A stretch of 64,000 bases of DNA from Streptomyces mirabilis (GTDB lineage Bacteria > Actinomycetota > Actinomycetes > Streptomycetales > Streptomycetaceae). Each line of letters begins with the position of its first letter. The first letter of the stretch is position 1. This document shows, piece by piece, positions 35,653 to 45,067 of the stretch. The DNA is taken from the NCBI RefSeq assembly GCF_039503195.1, contig NZ_JBCJKP010000001.1, positions 1,674,001 to 1,738,000 of the forward strand, written 5' to 3'. Under the pieces are notes generated by a model. It had not been told where the DNA came from and made no database searches. It saw nothing but the letters and a program-made list of their open reading frames with translations. The position numbers and the translations under genes were made by a program.

Positions 35653-37400
35653 CCACGCTTCCCCCGGTGACGGCCGAAGTGGCGGCCGGCGCGCTGGAGT
35701 CGCTCCCGACCCGGCTGCGCACACGTGCCGACTCGGCCGCGACCAAGGCGGCCAACTGGCCCGTCGCCGTCACGGACGCGACGGTCGTGGTGCGGGTCGA
35801 CGACTCGACGACGGTCACTCTCACCACCACGGCCGGGGTGGTGACGTCCGCCGAGGATGCCGTGTGCAGCTGTCTGCTCGCGCCGGCGTGTCTGCATCGT
35901 GCGGCGGTCCTGACGCTGGCGCCGCTGGCGGAGGAGACGGACCAACCGGCGGCGACGGCTGTCGTGCCGTCGGACGCCGGGGACTCCACCCCTGTCGTCC
36001 CTCCGGAGACCGGGGCCTTCGACCTCACTCCCCCGCAGTCCGCGGCGGTGGACGCCCTCCGGGTGGCCGCGACCGCCGTACTGGCGGCCGGAGTGACCGG
36101 CTCCGGTGCCGTGCTCCGCGCCACGCTCCTCCATGCCGCCCACTCGGCGCGCGTCGCCGGACTCCACCGCGCCGCGGCCGCGGCCGTCCGGGTGGCGCGG
36201 CGGCTCTCCGAGGCGGGCACCGGGGACCCCGCGTTCCGACTGCCCGAACTGGCTTCGGAGCTGGCGGAGTTGCTGACCGTCGCCGCCGGGCTGCGCCGGG
36301 CGCCGGACCCGGGTCTGCTCGGCACCGCGCGTCGGGCTTATACGGCGAACGGTTCGCTGCGAGTGCACGGTCTGTTCACCGAGCCGGTGGTGACCGCTTC
36401 GGGGTACGCGGGGGCGGTCACGTACGCCCTCGCGCAGGACGGCCGGCTCCGCTCGCTGTCCGACGTGGCGCCGGGCGACGCCGACCGCGCTCGACAGGCC
36501 GCGGGCTCCGCGGTCCCCGGCGGCAGCGCCCTCACCCTGCGGGAACTGGGCGACCACGGCGGGGCGATCCTCACCGACGCGACCGTCTCGCCGGACGGGC
36601 GGATCGGCGGTGGCGGCGTGATCCGTTCCGTACGGGCGTCGGGGGCCCGTTGGCACGAGGAGCCGCTCGACACGCTCTGGCGGCGTTCCCCGGCCGACCA
36701 GGTGGCCTCCGCGCTGCGGTGGTCGGCCGAGCCCGCGGACGAACGGGACGTGGGTGGTGACCTGCTCTTCCTCACCGGGACGATCACCGGCGGAGGGTTC
36801 GCCGTGGACGGTGGTCCCACGGTGCGCCTCCTGGCGCCGGACGAGCGTCCCGGACTCCCCTACGTCGAGAATCTCCGGCTTCTGGCGGGGGCCCACGGTC
36901 TGTCCCTGCGGCTCGTCGCACGGCTCGCGGCGGACCGGCCGAGCGGTGTACGCGCCCTCGCCGCGGCCTGGCAGGGCACGGACGGCGACCCGGTCCGCGC
37001 GGACCTCGGCCTGCGCCGCCTCAACCGCACCCACCTGCCCAGGACCGCAACGGCCGTCATCCCTTCCACCTCAGCGCCCGCGCTTCCCACGGAACTCGAC
37101 CTCCTGCGGCGGGCCGTGGACCGCGCGGTCGCGGGAGGCCGCGCCGTCACCGCCACCGTGGCCGACGGCGCACTCCCCCGTCGGCTCGCCGCGGTGGGTC
37201 TGACCACGGGGGCCGCGTGCGCGCGAGCGCTGGTGGACACCGCGTCGGACCGGCGCCATGACGCGCTGGGCCGACTGCGGCCGGCCGACCCGGAGGCGTA
37301 CGCCCGCGCCTGGCTCGCGTCGTCCACATACGCCTCGGCCGCGACGGCGTCCCTCCTCACGGCCGCGTGGGCACCGGAGGGGGCCCACGATCCGGCCTGA
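35649..37400 (+). CDS. SWIM zinc-finger protein, last gene of the cassette
   Basis: A 583-residue protein. The SWIM zinc site is CSCLLAPACLH, with Cys73, Cys75, Cys81 and His83 in a CxCx5CxH pattern; SWIM fingers bind DNA or proteins. The remaining 480 residues are mostly helical and Ala/Leu/Arg-rich, with stretches such as GRIGGGGVIRSVRASG that suggest an oligosaccharide/nucleic-acid-binding-like beta region, though I cannot name it. ATG at 35649 overlaps the VWA stop (ATGA). It corresponds to E. coli YehQ. Only 13 bp separate it from the convergent Rv1733c-family gene, which ends the cassette. Confidence 0.88.
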   Translation: MTTLPPVTAEVAAGALESLPTRLRTRADSAATKAANWPVAVTDATVVVRVDDSTTVTLTTTAGVVTSAEDAVCSCLLAPACLHRAAVLTLAPLAEETDQPAATAVVPSDAGDSTPVVPPETGAFDLTPPQSAAVDALRVAATAVLAAGVTGSGAVLRATLLHAAHSARVAGLHRAAAAAVRVARRLSEAGTGDPAFRLPELASELAELLTVAAGLRRAPDPGLLGTARRAYTANGSLRVHGLFTEPVVTASGYAGAVTYALAQDGRLRSLSDVAPGDADRARQAAGSAVPGGSALTLRELGDHGGAILTDATVSPDGRIGGGGVIRSVRASGARWHEEPLDTLWRRSPADQVASALRWSAEPADERDVGGDLLFLTGTITGGGFAVDGGPTVRLLAPDERPGLPYVENLRLLAGAHGLSLRLVARLAADRPSGVRALAAAWQGTDGDPVRADLGLRRLNRTHLPRTATAVIPSTSAPALPTELDLLRRAVDRAVAGGRAVTATVADGALPRRLAAVGLTTGAACARALVDTASDRRHDALGRLRPADPEAYARAWLASSTYASAATASLLTAAWAPEGAHDPA

Positions 37401-37413
37401 CCCCGGGGTCTCC

Positions 37414-38001
37414 TCAGCCCGTCTTCCGCCCCCACAGGGGTCCGACCCGTTGCCAGTCCTCGTCCCACTGCGCCATGCGCCGTCGTTCCATTCGTCCGCG
37501 TACCAGCCGTCCGCCGATGAACGGCACACCCGCGACGCTCACCCCCACCAGGACGCCCACCAGCGCGGCACGCAGGTGGGCCTGGGAGGGCGTGGGGGGC
37601 TTGGTGACGAGGCGACCGTCGGCGTCCGTCCACACCGTCGCCGGGGTGCCCGCGGGGCTGCCGACGGACACCCGGGCCTGGCCGGTGTGCGGCGAGCCGT
37701 CCGGCGCGGTCCAGTGGACCTTCGCCCAGACCGTGTCGGCGTCGTTGGCCGGCGCGGTCGACTTCGGCACGTCGTCGTCGAGCAACGCCTGAACGGAGTG
37801 CCACTCGGCCCGCTGCCTGGCAAGGCCGTTCTCCACGGACTGCGTCGCCAGCAGACCGGTGAGCACCCCGCCGAGCGCGGTGAGCGCCCAGGCGACGAGC
37901 ACGATCCAGGCCTCCAGCGCGTCACTGCGACGCCGCAGCGGATTGCGACGCCATCGCCACAGCCACACCTTCGGAGCCTTCGGACCACGGAATGCCGCCA
38001 T
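37414..38001 (-). CDS. Rv1733c-family membrane protein
   Basis: A 195-residue protein with two membrane segments. RRNPLRRRSDALEAWIVLVAW at the N-terminus is the hallmark of the family of mycobacterial Rv1733c; a roughly 100-residue external region between the segments contains the usual VWTDADGRLVTKPP. The second segment (ALVGVLVGVSVAGVPFIG) is followed by a basic tail (RMERRRMAQWDEDWQRVGPLW). The function is unknown; Rv1733c itself is a dormancy-induced antigen. ATG at 38001 is chosen because GGAGG lies nine bases upstream; ATG at 38010 abuts that ribosome site. Confidence 0.87.
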   Translation of the reverse strand: MAAFRGPKAPKVWLWRWRRNPLRRRSDALEAWIVLVAWALTALGGVLTGLLATQSVENGLARQRAEWHSVQALLDDDVPKSTAPANDADTVWAKVHWTAPDGSPHTGQARVSVGSPAGTPATVWTDADGRLVTKPPTPSQAHLRAALVGVLVGVSVAGVPFIGGRLVRGRMERRRMAQWDEDWQRVGPLWGRKTG

Positions 38002-38271
38002 CGCTGGCATCCTCCTCACGACCGCACGGACATGCCACATCGCCCTCCCATACGGGATCGGTCCCTGCGATGCTCACAACGAGTCCCACGACCCGTGCGT
38101 TCCAGGGATCCGGCCATCCCTCGCCCGCAGGCGCGTCGGCCGGGACGAGACGTCGCCGATGACCGACGCCACCCGGCTGACCTGCGGAAATTCGACGTAC
38201 AGAGGAGACTGTCAGTGCCGGGGTGCAGACTGGCCGATGTCTGAGACGACGTCGTCGCGGAGGTGGTCGGC

Positions 38272-39357
38272 ATGGCCGAAGTACTGCTCACCGTCGGTAC
38301 ACGCAAAGGGCTGTTCATCGGACGGCGGCGCGGCGCCGCCTGGGAGTTCGACGAGAGTCCCTACTTCAACGCGCAGGCCGTGTACTCGGTCGCGATCGAC
38401 ACCCGCGGCGAGACACCACGACTGCTGGCCGGAGGGGACAGCGCGCACTGGGGTCCGTCCGTCTTCCACTCCGACGACCTGGGACGGACATGGACCGAAC
38501 CGGCACAGCCGGCCGTCAAGTTCCCTAAGGACACCGGGGCTTCGCTGGAGCGGGTGTGGCAGTTGCACCCGGCGGCGGCCGAGCCGGACGTGGTGTACGC
38601 GGGCACGGAGCCGGCCGCGCTGTACCGCTCCGAGGACAGAGGCGAGTCCTTCGAGTTGGTACGGCCCCTGTGGGAGCACCCCACCCGGTCACAGTGGGTG
38701 CCGGGCGGCGGTGGCGAGGGGCTGCACACCGTCCTCACCGACCAGCGCGCCCCCGGGGCCGTCACGGTCGCCGTCTCCACGGCGGGGGTGTTCCGCACGC
38801 ATGACGGCGGAGCCAGCTGGGAACCGTCCAACTCCGGTGTCTCCGCGGTGTTCCTGCCGGATCCGAACCCGGAGTTCGGTCAGTGCGTGCACAAGATCGC
38901 ACAGGACGCGTCGACCCCGGACCGGCTCTACCTCCAGAACCATTGGGGTGTGTACCGCAGCGACGACGCGGGCGGCGCGTGGACCGACATCGGCGCGGGC
39001 CTGCCGTCCACCTTCGGGTTCGCGGTGGCCGCGCATCCGCACCGCGGCGACACAGCGTACGTCTTCCCGATCAACGCGGACGCGGACCGCGTCCCGGCCG
39101 ACCGGCGCTGTCGTGTCTTTCGCACACAGGACGCCGGCAGGACCTGGGATCCGCTGACCGCGGGTCTGCCCACGGAGGACCACTACGGCACGGTGCTGCG
39201 CGACGCGCTCTGCACGGACGGCGCGGACCCGGCGGGTGTGTACTTCGGCAATCGCAACGGCGAGGTGTACGCGTCGGCGGACGACGGGGACAGCTGGCGG
39301 CAACTGGCCTCACATCTGCCGGACGTGCTGTGCGTACGCGCCGCGGTCGTCGGCTGA
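38272..39357 (+). CDS. BNR/Asp-box beta-propeller protein (exo-sialidase-like)
   Basis: A 361-residue protein with no signal peptide. Six Asp-box-like motifs are visible: LGRTWTEPAQ, RGESFELVRP, GGASWEPSNSG, AGGAWTDIGAG, AGRTWDPLTAG and DGDSWRQLAS, which places it among the BNR/VPS10-like propellers that databases often label glycosyl hydrolase or exo-sialidase. The arginine triad of real sialidases is not evident, so enzyme activity is doubtful. ATG at 38272 follows GGAGG (38259-38263) by eight bases. The 270 bp upstream contain no supported gene. Confidence 0.8.
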   Translation: MAEVLLTVGTRKGLFIGRRRGAAWEFDESPYFNAQAVYSVAIDTRGETPRLLAGGDSAHWGPSVFHSDDLGRTWTEPAQPAVKFPKDTGASLERVWQLHPAAAEPDVVYAGTEPAALYRSEDRGESFELVRPLWEHPTRSQWVPGGGGEGLHTVLTDQRAPGAVTVAVSTAGVFRTHDGGASWEPSNSGVSAVFLPDPNPEFGQCVHKIAQDASTPDRLYLQNHWGVYRSDDAGGAWTDIGAGLPSTFGFAVAAHPHRGDTAYVFPINADADRVPADRRCRVFRTQDAGRTWDPLTAGLPTEDHYGTVLRDALCTDGADPAGVYFGNRNGEVYASADDGDSWRQLASHLPDVLCVRAAVVG

Positions 39358-39518
39358 GGCCCGGGAGCCGCCGCTGGGACGACATCCGGCACCGGTCACC
39401 CGGCGTGGTGATGCCGACCCGACCGGTAGCGAATTCACCGCGTCGAACGGTCCCTTGCGCCGCTGGCGCGCCGCTGCGGGAGGCGCGAGCATGGAGGTAT
39501 GGGGATGGCGGTGAAGAC

Positions 39519-41978
39519 GTGACACCTGCGATTCCGGAATCGGGCGAAGGTCCCGGCACAGAGCCCTATATCGGTGCGGAAGAAGCAGCCTCGGACGCGG
39601 CGGCGATCGTCACCCCGGCCGGCATGGTGATCGGCTGGACCAGAAGCGCGGAAGAACTCCTCGGTCGTTCGGCCCGCGAGGTCGTCGGAGGCTCCGTCGG
39701 CCGTCTGCTCGCCGTGCCCGAAGACCCCCGCCGTGTAGCGGCGATCATGGAACGCTGTCGTGAGGGCCAGCCCTGGAGCGGAGTGGTCACGCTGTCGCAT
39801 CGCGACGGCCGTCGTGTCGAAGTGAATCTGCGGATTTCCGCGTCCTTCCAGGTCGGCGACGACGAGTGTTTTCTTCTCTCGGCACGGGAGCGCGTCACGC
39901 GCTGGGCCATGGGGCAGTCCGTGCTGGACGGGTTCCTGACCCGCTCGCCCGTGGGAATGGCCATCGTGGACATGGACCTGCGCTGCACCTGGGTCAACAA
40001 CACCCTGGAGAGCATCGGCGGCATACCGCGTGAGCAGCGTCTTGGCCGGCGCCTGACCGACCTCTTCCCGGGCCTCCATGCGGAGACCCTCGAGGACGTG
40101 ATGCGCAAGGTACTGCGGACCGGCGAGCCGGTCAGCGACTTCGAGTACCTGGGCTGGAGCTGGGCCGACCCGCATCGGCAGCACGCCTACTCCACGTCGT
40201 TCTTCCCCCTGGTGGACGTCGAGGGCGCCGTCACGGACATCTGCTACATGGTGCTCGACGTCACCGACCGGTGGAACGCCCGCCAACTGATCTCCATGGT
40301 CAATGAAGCCGGCGCCTGTGTGGGCAGCACCCTGGACGTCATGGAGACCGCCCAGGAACTGGCCGACTTCGCCGTGCCCCGGTTCGCCGACTTCGCCATC
40401 GTGGATCTGCTGGAGCCGGTCCTCAGCACCGAGGGGCACGGACCCTGGCTGTCCGACACGGGTCCGGCGGTGACGGGGCCGGTGATGCGGCGGGCGGGCA
40501 TGAGTTCCGTACGGAAGGGGTGTCCGGAGGCGGTCGCCCGGGTCGGCGATCCGGTGGACTTCATCCCTCCCCCGCACGATCTCGACCTCCTCGTGAGCGG
40601 CGAGCCCGTCCTCATACCGGTGCTGAACCCCGACAACCCCCAATGGGTCGTCGAACAGCCGTCCAGGACCTCGAGCATGCGCGAGTTCGGACTTCACTCA
40701 CTCATCTCCGTGCCGATGCGGGCACGGGACACCATCCTCGGCCTCACCACCTTCGTCCGCTCCCAGAACCCGGCTCCCTTCACCCCGGACGACGTACTGC
40801 TCGCCCGGGAACTGGTCGCACGGGCGGCCGTCTGCGTCGACAACGCCCGCCGCTACACACGGGAGCACCACGCCACGCTGACGCTCCAGCGCAGCCTTCT
40901 GCCCCATACGCTGGAGGGCGGCATGGCCGTGGACGTGGCCTCCATGTATCTGCCCGCGGACGCCAAGGACGGAGTGGGCGGGGACTGGTTCGATGTCATC
41001 CCGTTGTCCGGAGCCCGAGTCGGCCTCGTCGTGGGCGATGTGGTCGGCCACGGTCTGAGTGCGGCCGCCACGATGGGCCGGCTGCGTACCGCGGTGCAGA
41101 CGCTCGCCGACATGGATCTGCCGCCCGACGAGCTCCTGGCCCACCTCGACGACCTGGTGCTCCGCCTCAGCGAGGAGGAGTCGCACGACGCGTCGGCCGA
41201 CCTGATCCGGACCACGGTGATGGGTGCCACCTGCCTGTACGCCATCTACGACCCGGTCACACGGAACTGCACGCTCGCCCGGGCCGGCCATCCGCCGCCG
41301 GTCCTCGTGACCCCGGAGGGCCGGGTCAGCTTCCCGGAACTGCCGGCCGGTCCGCCCCTGGGGCTGGGTGGACTCCCGTTCGAGGCGGTCGACATCGAAC
41401 TCGCCGAGAACAGCCTGATCGGCCTCTACACCGACGGCCTCATCGAAGGCGGCGAGCGGGACGTCGAGGTCGGAATGGCCCACCTCAGGGACGCCCTGTG
41501 TCCTTGCGACCTCCCGCTCGAGACGCTCTGCGCCAACGTTCGGGGGATGACCTCCACGCCGCAGTCCGACGACGTCGCGTTCCTCGTGGCGCGCACGCAC
41601 GCGCTCAGCGCCGACCACGTCGCGTCGTGGGACGTGGCCTCCGATCCCGCCGCCGTGGCGGGGGCCCGCGCCCTCGCCACCCGCCAACTCCGTGCATGGG
41701 GACTGGAAGAGCTGACGATGGCGACCGAACTCGTCGTCAGCGAGTTGGTCACCAACGCGGTGCGCTACGCCCCGGGCCCGGTGCGACTGCGACTGTTGCG
41801 CGCATCCCGTCTGATCTGCGAGGTCACCGACACCAGCAACAGCTCCCCGCGACTACGGCACGCCCGGACCACCGACGAAGGGGGACGCGGCCTCTTCCTC
41901 GTCGCCCAGCTCACCCACCGCTGGGGCACCCGCTACACACACGAGGGAAAGATCATCTGGGCGGAACTGGACTCGTAG
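39519..41978 (+). CDS. PAS-PAS-GAF-SpoIIE phosphatase with C-terminal anti-sigma-type kinase domain
   Basis: An 819-residue cytosolic signalling protein. In order: a PAS domain (about 20-115), a second PAS (about 130-260), a GAF domain (about 265-460), a PP2C/SpoIIE phosphatase (about 485-690; GGDWFDVIPL and VGDVVGHGLSAAATMG carry the metal-binding aspartates), and a HATPase_c domain of the RsbW type (about 710-815; ELVVSELVTNAVRYA). Phosphatase and kinase-like ends in one chain would set the phosphorylation of an anti-sigma antagonist and so the activity of a SigB-type sigma factor. GTG at 39519 has only a short GGTGA site. The last 26 bp overlap the convergent SARP gene. Confidence 0.9.
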   Translation: MTPAIPESGEGPGTEPYIGAEEAASDAAAIVTPAGMVIGWTRSAEELLGRSAREVVGGSVGRLLAVPEDPRRVAAIMERCREGQPWSGVVTLSHRDGRRVEVNLRISASFQVGDDECFLLSARERVTRWAMGQSVLDGFLTRSPVGMAIVDMDLRCTWVNNTLESIGGIPREQRLGRRLTDLFPGLHAETLEDVMRKVLRTGEPVSDFEYLGWSWADPHRQHAYSTSFFPLVDVEGAVTDICYMVLDVTDRWNARQLISMVNEAGACVGSTLDVMETAQELADFAVPRFADFAIVDLLEPVLSTEGHGPWLSDTGPAVTGPVMRRAGMSSVRKGCPEAVARVGDPVDFIPPPHDLDLLVSGEPVLIPVLNPDNPQWVVEQPSRTSSMREFGLHSLISVPMRARDTILGLTTFVRSQNPAPFTPDDVLLARELVARAAVCVDNARRYTREHHATLTLQRSLLPHTLEGGMAVDVASMYLPADAKDGVGGDWFDVIPLSGARVGLVVGDVVGHGLSAAATMGRLRTAVQTLADMDLPPDELLAHLDDLVLRLSEEESHDASADLIRTTVMGATCLYAIYDPVTRNCTLARAGHPPPVLVTPEGRVSFPELPAGPPLGLGGLPFEAVDIELAENSLIGLYTDGLIEGGERDVEVGMAHLRDALCPCDLPLETLCANVRGMTSTPQSDDVAFLVARTHALSADHVASWDVASDPAAVAGARALATRQLRAWGLEELTMATELVVSELVTNAVRYAPGPVRLRLLRASRLICEVTDTSNSSPRLRHARTTDEGGRGLFLVAQLTHRWGTRYTHEGKIIWAELDS

Positions 41979-44007
41979 GCGCCCGCAGCGCGGTGGTGAT
42001 GTCGGCGAGGTGGTCCTCCACACGGCCGAGGGTGATCAGACCGCTGCCCGCGCCGGCGAGTTCCCCGGCGGCCGGCAGCAGGCGGGCGCGGGCCCGCTCC
42101 AGGACGTCCCGGTCACCGACCTCCAGCGCGACCACGGACTCCAGGCAGCAGCACACCTCGTACATCAGGTCGCGCGGCGGTTCCGGGAGCGCGCGCAGTG
42201 CCGCCCGGGCCTCGGCCCGGCGTCCGGATGCCAGCAAGGCGAAGGGCGTGGCCCAGGGACGGTACGGGCCCCAGTCCGCCCCCGGGTCGATCTCGACCGG
42301 CCCTGGACCGGAACCTCGTGGACCGGTACCCCCTGGGCCAGTTTCCCTTGAATCGGTGTCGGACCACGTCCTCCTGCGCTGCACCCGCAGGCACAGCAGG
42401 GCGAGCGGAAGAAGTCCACGCTCCAGGCCCGGCATCCCGGCGCCGTCCAGCCGTGCGGCGGCGTCCCGGTAGGCGGTCTCGGCCCCCGCCGGTTGCCCGG
42501 ACGCGGCCAGCCGCAACGCCCGGTACCACTGGGTGAAGACGCTCGCGAGCGGCAGCTCGTGGCGCTCGGCCAGCCGGTCCACGGCGGCGGCATGGCGGTC
42601 GGCCGCGGCGAAGTCGGCCAGCGCGCCGCGTGCCTGGAGCCGGATGAGGTGACCGAGTACCTCATAGGTCACCAGGTCGTGCCGCGCGGCCAGTTCGACC
42701 AGCTCCCCGCCGATCTCGTCACGCCGCGGGGCCAGCCCCGCGCGGGTGAAGGACTGCATGAACGCCCCGTTCAGCGCGAACGCCAGCAGCGCGGGATCGT
42801 CGAGACGACGGGCGATCTCCTCCGCCTCGCGGGCGGCCTGGAGACCGCGCGGCGCCCGGCTGCCGCGCGTCTCCAGGGCGATCGTGGCCAGCAGGCGGCA
42901 CCGCGCGGCCTCGTGCGCGTCGCCCGGCAAAGCGGTGAGGGCGCGCTCGGCGGCCTCGACGATCCGTCGGGCCAGCTCCGGATCGTCGCTGCGGGTCCAG
43001 ATCGCGGGGACGTCGTAGGCGCCGATCACCCGGGCGGTCAGGTCCGGGTCGCCGAACTCCTCCGCCGCCGCGATGGCCTCCATACGGTGCTGCCTGGCGG
43101 CCGCGAGCCCACCGCCCCCGGTGACCGCGAGGTTGCGGATCAGACTCACCGTCGTCTCCAACCGGGCCCGGGCACCGGCGGCGACCGTACGGTCGTAGGC
43201 CGCCGCCGTCCGTGTCCACAGCCGGGCCGCGGTCGCCGTCGGCCCGGCCGGGGGATCGAGCCCGGGGTCCTGGGCGAGGATGTCCGCCTCCAGGCGGCGC
43301 AGCCGAAGCCCGGGGTCCACTCCCAGCTGGTCGGCCAGAACCGCCCGGGCTCTGCGCAGCACGCCCAGCGCATCCCCCTGACGGTCCTGCCGGTACAGCG
43401 CCAGCGCCAGCAGCCGCCAAGCGTCCTCGCGCCAGGGGTGAGCGGTGAGGTGTACGTCCAGGTCGGGCACCGCCTCGGCGGCCAGGCCGAGGTCCAGCTG
43501 CGTCCGGGCCCGCTGCTCCACCGCCTGGAGCCGCAGCTCGGCGAGGCGGGAGCGCTCGCCCCGGGCCCAGTCCTCCTCCTCGAACTCGGCGTAGGCGGGC
43601 CCGCGCCACAGGGCCAGCGCCTCCTCCAGTCGCGGCAGCGCTTGCGTGGCCGGCAACCGCGCGGCGGCGCCGACGGCCGTCTCGAAGCACCAGGCGTCCA
43701 CGGCGTCCGGCTCCGGGCGCAACGCGTACCCGGGGCCGTCTGTGACCAGCAGCCGGGCGGGGGCCCGGGACGGACGGTCCGGCTCCAGGACGCGTCGCAG
43801 CGCGGCGACAAAGGTCTGTACGGCGCCCACGGCGCCGGGCGGGGGATCCGTCCACAGGTCGCCGACCAGGTGGGTGACAGGGACGACCCGGCGGCGGGCC
43901 ACCACCAGCCGGGCCAGCACGGCCCGGTGCCTCGGTCCCTTCAGCGCGAGCGCGCGGCCGTCGCTCTCGGCCACGGTCGGTCCGAGCACACCGAACGTGA
44001 CCCGCAC
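41953..44007 (-). CDS. SARP/AfsR-type transcriptional activator with BTAD and TPR-like region
   Basis: A 684-residue regulator. Residues 1-95 form the OmpR-like DNA-binding domain (FGVLGPTVAESDGRALALKG), residues about 95-240 the bacterial transcriptional activator domain (EDWARGERSRLAELRLQAVE; HPWREDAWRLLALALYRQ). The remaining 440 residues are helical TPR-like repeats; no P-loop NTPase is present, unlike AfsR. GTG at 44007 is preferred for GGAGAGG upstream; ATG at 44058 would add 17 residues and overlap direct repeats. SARPs activate secondary metabolite or other genes by binding 7-bp direct repeats; such an array lies in its divergent promoter region, so autoregulation or control of the hydrolase gene is likely. 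Confidence 0.88.
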   Translation of the reverse strand: MRVTFGVLGPTVAESDGRALALKGPRHRAVLARLVVARRRVVPVTHLVGDLWTDPPPGAVGAVQTFVAALRRVLEPDRPSRAPARLLVTDGPGYALRPEPDAVDAWCFETAVGAAARLPATQALPRLEEALALWRGPAYAEFEEEDWARGERSRLAELRLQAVEQRARTQLDLGLAAEAVPDLDVHLTAHPWREDAWRLLALALYRQDRQGDALGVLRRARAVLADQLGVDPGLRLRRLEADILAQDPGLDPPAGPTATAARLWTRTAAAYDRTVAAGARARLETTVSLIRNLAVTGGGGLAAARQHRMEAIAAAEEFGDPDLTARVIGAYDVPAIWTRSDDPELARRIVEAAERALTALPGDAHEAARCRLLATIALETRGSRAPRGLQAAREAEEIARRLDDPALLAFALNGAFMQSFTRAGLAPRRDEIGGELVELAARHDLVTYEVLGHLIRLQARGALADFAAADRHAAAVDRLAERHELPLASVFTQWYRALRLAASGQPAGAETAYRDAAARLDGAGMPGLERGLLPLALLCLRVQRRRTWSDTDSRETGPGGTGPRGSGPGPVEIDPGADWGPYRPWATPFALLASGRRAEARAALRALPEPPRDLMYEVCCCLESVVALEVGDRDVLERARARLLPAAGELAGAGSGLITLGRVEDHLADITTALRAPTSPVPPR

Positions 44008-44031
44008 CCTGCTCGCCTCTCCCGACACCTT

Positions 44032-44070
44032 CGCCACGGTACTGCGCCGATGCGCCACGGTACTGCGCCG
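44032..44070. repeat. 18-bp direct repeat, period 21, next to the SARP start
   Basis: CGCCACGGTACTGCGCCG is present at 44032-44049 and 44053-44070. It lies just upstream of the preferred SARP start at 44007 and beside the heptamer array. Confidence 0.85.
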
Positions 44071-44077
44071 CCGACCT

Positions 44078-44117
44078 GCTGATCACGTACTGAGCACGCG
44101 CTGATCACCTGCTGATT
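44078..44117. promoter_or_regulatory. Four heptamers at exact 11-bp spacing: probable SARP operator
   Basis: GCTGATC (44078), ACTGAGC (44089), GCTGATC (44100) and GCTGATT (44111) start exactly 11 bp apart, that is, on one face of the helix. SARP activators bind heptameric direct repeats with 11- or 22-bp spacing. The array is in the divergent region between the SARP gene and the hydrolase gene. Confidence 0.75.
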
Positions 44118-44179
44118 CGCGCCCGGCAGGCTCGTCGCGTCCGTCACCTTCCGCTTCCGCCTCCCAGAAAGGGCGAACC

Positions 44180-45067
44180 ATGGCACCGACCATCCCCGGC
44201 TTCGACCACCGGCGGGTCCCCGTCGCCGACCATGTCGCGCTCCACGTCGCCGTCGCCGGATCCGGCAGCCCGATCGTGCTGCTGCACGGATTCCCGCAGA
44301 CGCACCTGATGTGGCGGCACGTGGCCACCGACCTCGCGGCCGACCACACCGTCATCTGTCCCGACCTGCGGGGCTACGGCGCCAGCGACAAGCCCGTCGA
44401 CACCGGCGCCGACGGGAACGCGTACGCCAAGCGCACCATGGCCGCCGACGTCGTCTCGCTCGCCCGCGCTCTGGGCCACGAGCGTTTCGCCCTGGCGGGG
44501 CACGACCGGGGCGCACTGGTCGCCATCCGCGCGGGCCTCGACCACCCCGAGGCGATCACCCATCTCGCCTCGCTCGACGTGCTGCCCACGCTGGACATGT
44601 GGGACGTGATGCACGGCACCGGCGCGGCCGTCGGCTTCCACCTCTACCTGATGGCACAGCCGCCGGGTCTGCCCGAGCGGATGATCCACGCCGCCGCGGA
44701 CGTCTTCTTCGGCCATTTCCTCGACATCTGGACGCGGGACCCGCGGGCGATCCCGGACGAGATCCGCGCCGCCTACCTGGCGGCTTCCCGCGCGGCCGTC
44801 CCCTCCATCGTCGCCGACTACCGCGCCTCGGCCGGCATCGACGTCGAGCACGACCGGGCCGACCGTGCTGCCGGGAACCGGCTGCGGATGCCTGTGGCCG
44901 TTCTCCAGCAGGACTGGGGCGCGGCTCTCGGCTTCGACGCCGCCGCGCGGTGGCGCGCCTGGGCGCCCGACCTGCGGCACACGACCGTCTCCTGCGGGCA
45001 CTTCATGGCCGAGGAGGCCCCCGCCGATGTCGTCAAGGCCATCAGGGACCTCGTCGCCGGCCACTGA
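44180..45067 (+). CDS. Alpha/beta hydrolase, haloacetate-dehalogenase-like
   Basis: A 295-residue hydrolase. [10 protein letters not shown] holds the oxyanion site, GHDRGA carries the nucleophile Asp109 (aspartate rather than serine), and [10 protein letters not shown] near residue 274 has the catalytic histidine. An Asp nucleophile with [11 protein letters not shown] puts it with haloalkane/fluoroacetate dehalogenases and epoxide hydrolases; substrate cannot be told. ATG at 44180 follows AAAGGG. It is divergent from the SARP gene and the heptamer array lies 63-102 bp upstream, so it may be a direct target. Its stop codon lies inside a 24-bp tandem repeat. Confidence 0.9.
   Translation: MAPTIPGFDHRRVPVADHVALHVAVAGSGSPIVLLHGFPQTHLMWRHVATDLAADHTVICPDLRGYGASDKPVDTGADGNAYAKRTMAADVVSLARALGHERFALAGHDRGALVAIRAGLDHPEAITHLASLDVLPTLDMWDVMHGTGAAVGFHLYLMAQPPGLPERMIHAAADVFFGHFLDIWTRDPRAIPDEIRAAYLAASRAAVPSIVADYRASAGIDVEHDRADRAAGNRLRMPVAVLQQDWGAALGFDAAARWRAWAPDLRHTTVSCGHFMAEEAPADVVKAIRDLVAGH

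Noticed and set aside
38002..38271. Small gene between the Rv1733c-family and BNR genes
   Set aside because: Short frames exist (for example from 38158) but have no ribosome site and no family likeness.
44032..44117. CRISPR-like array from the repeats before the SARP gene
   Set aside because: Repeats are 7 or 18 bp with 11- or 21-bp period and no unique spacers of CRISPR size; a SARP operator explains them better.
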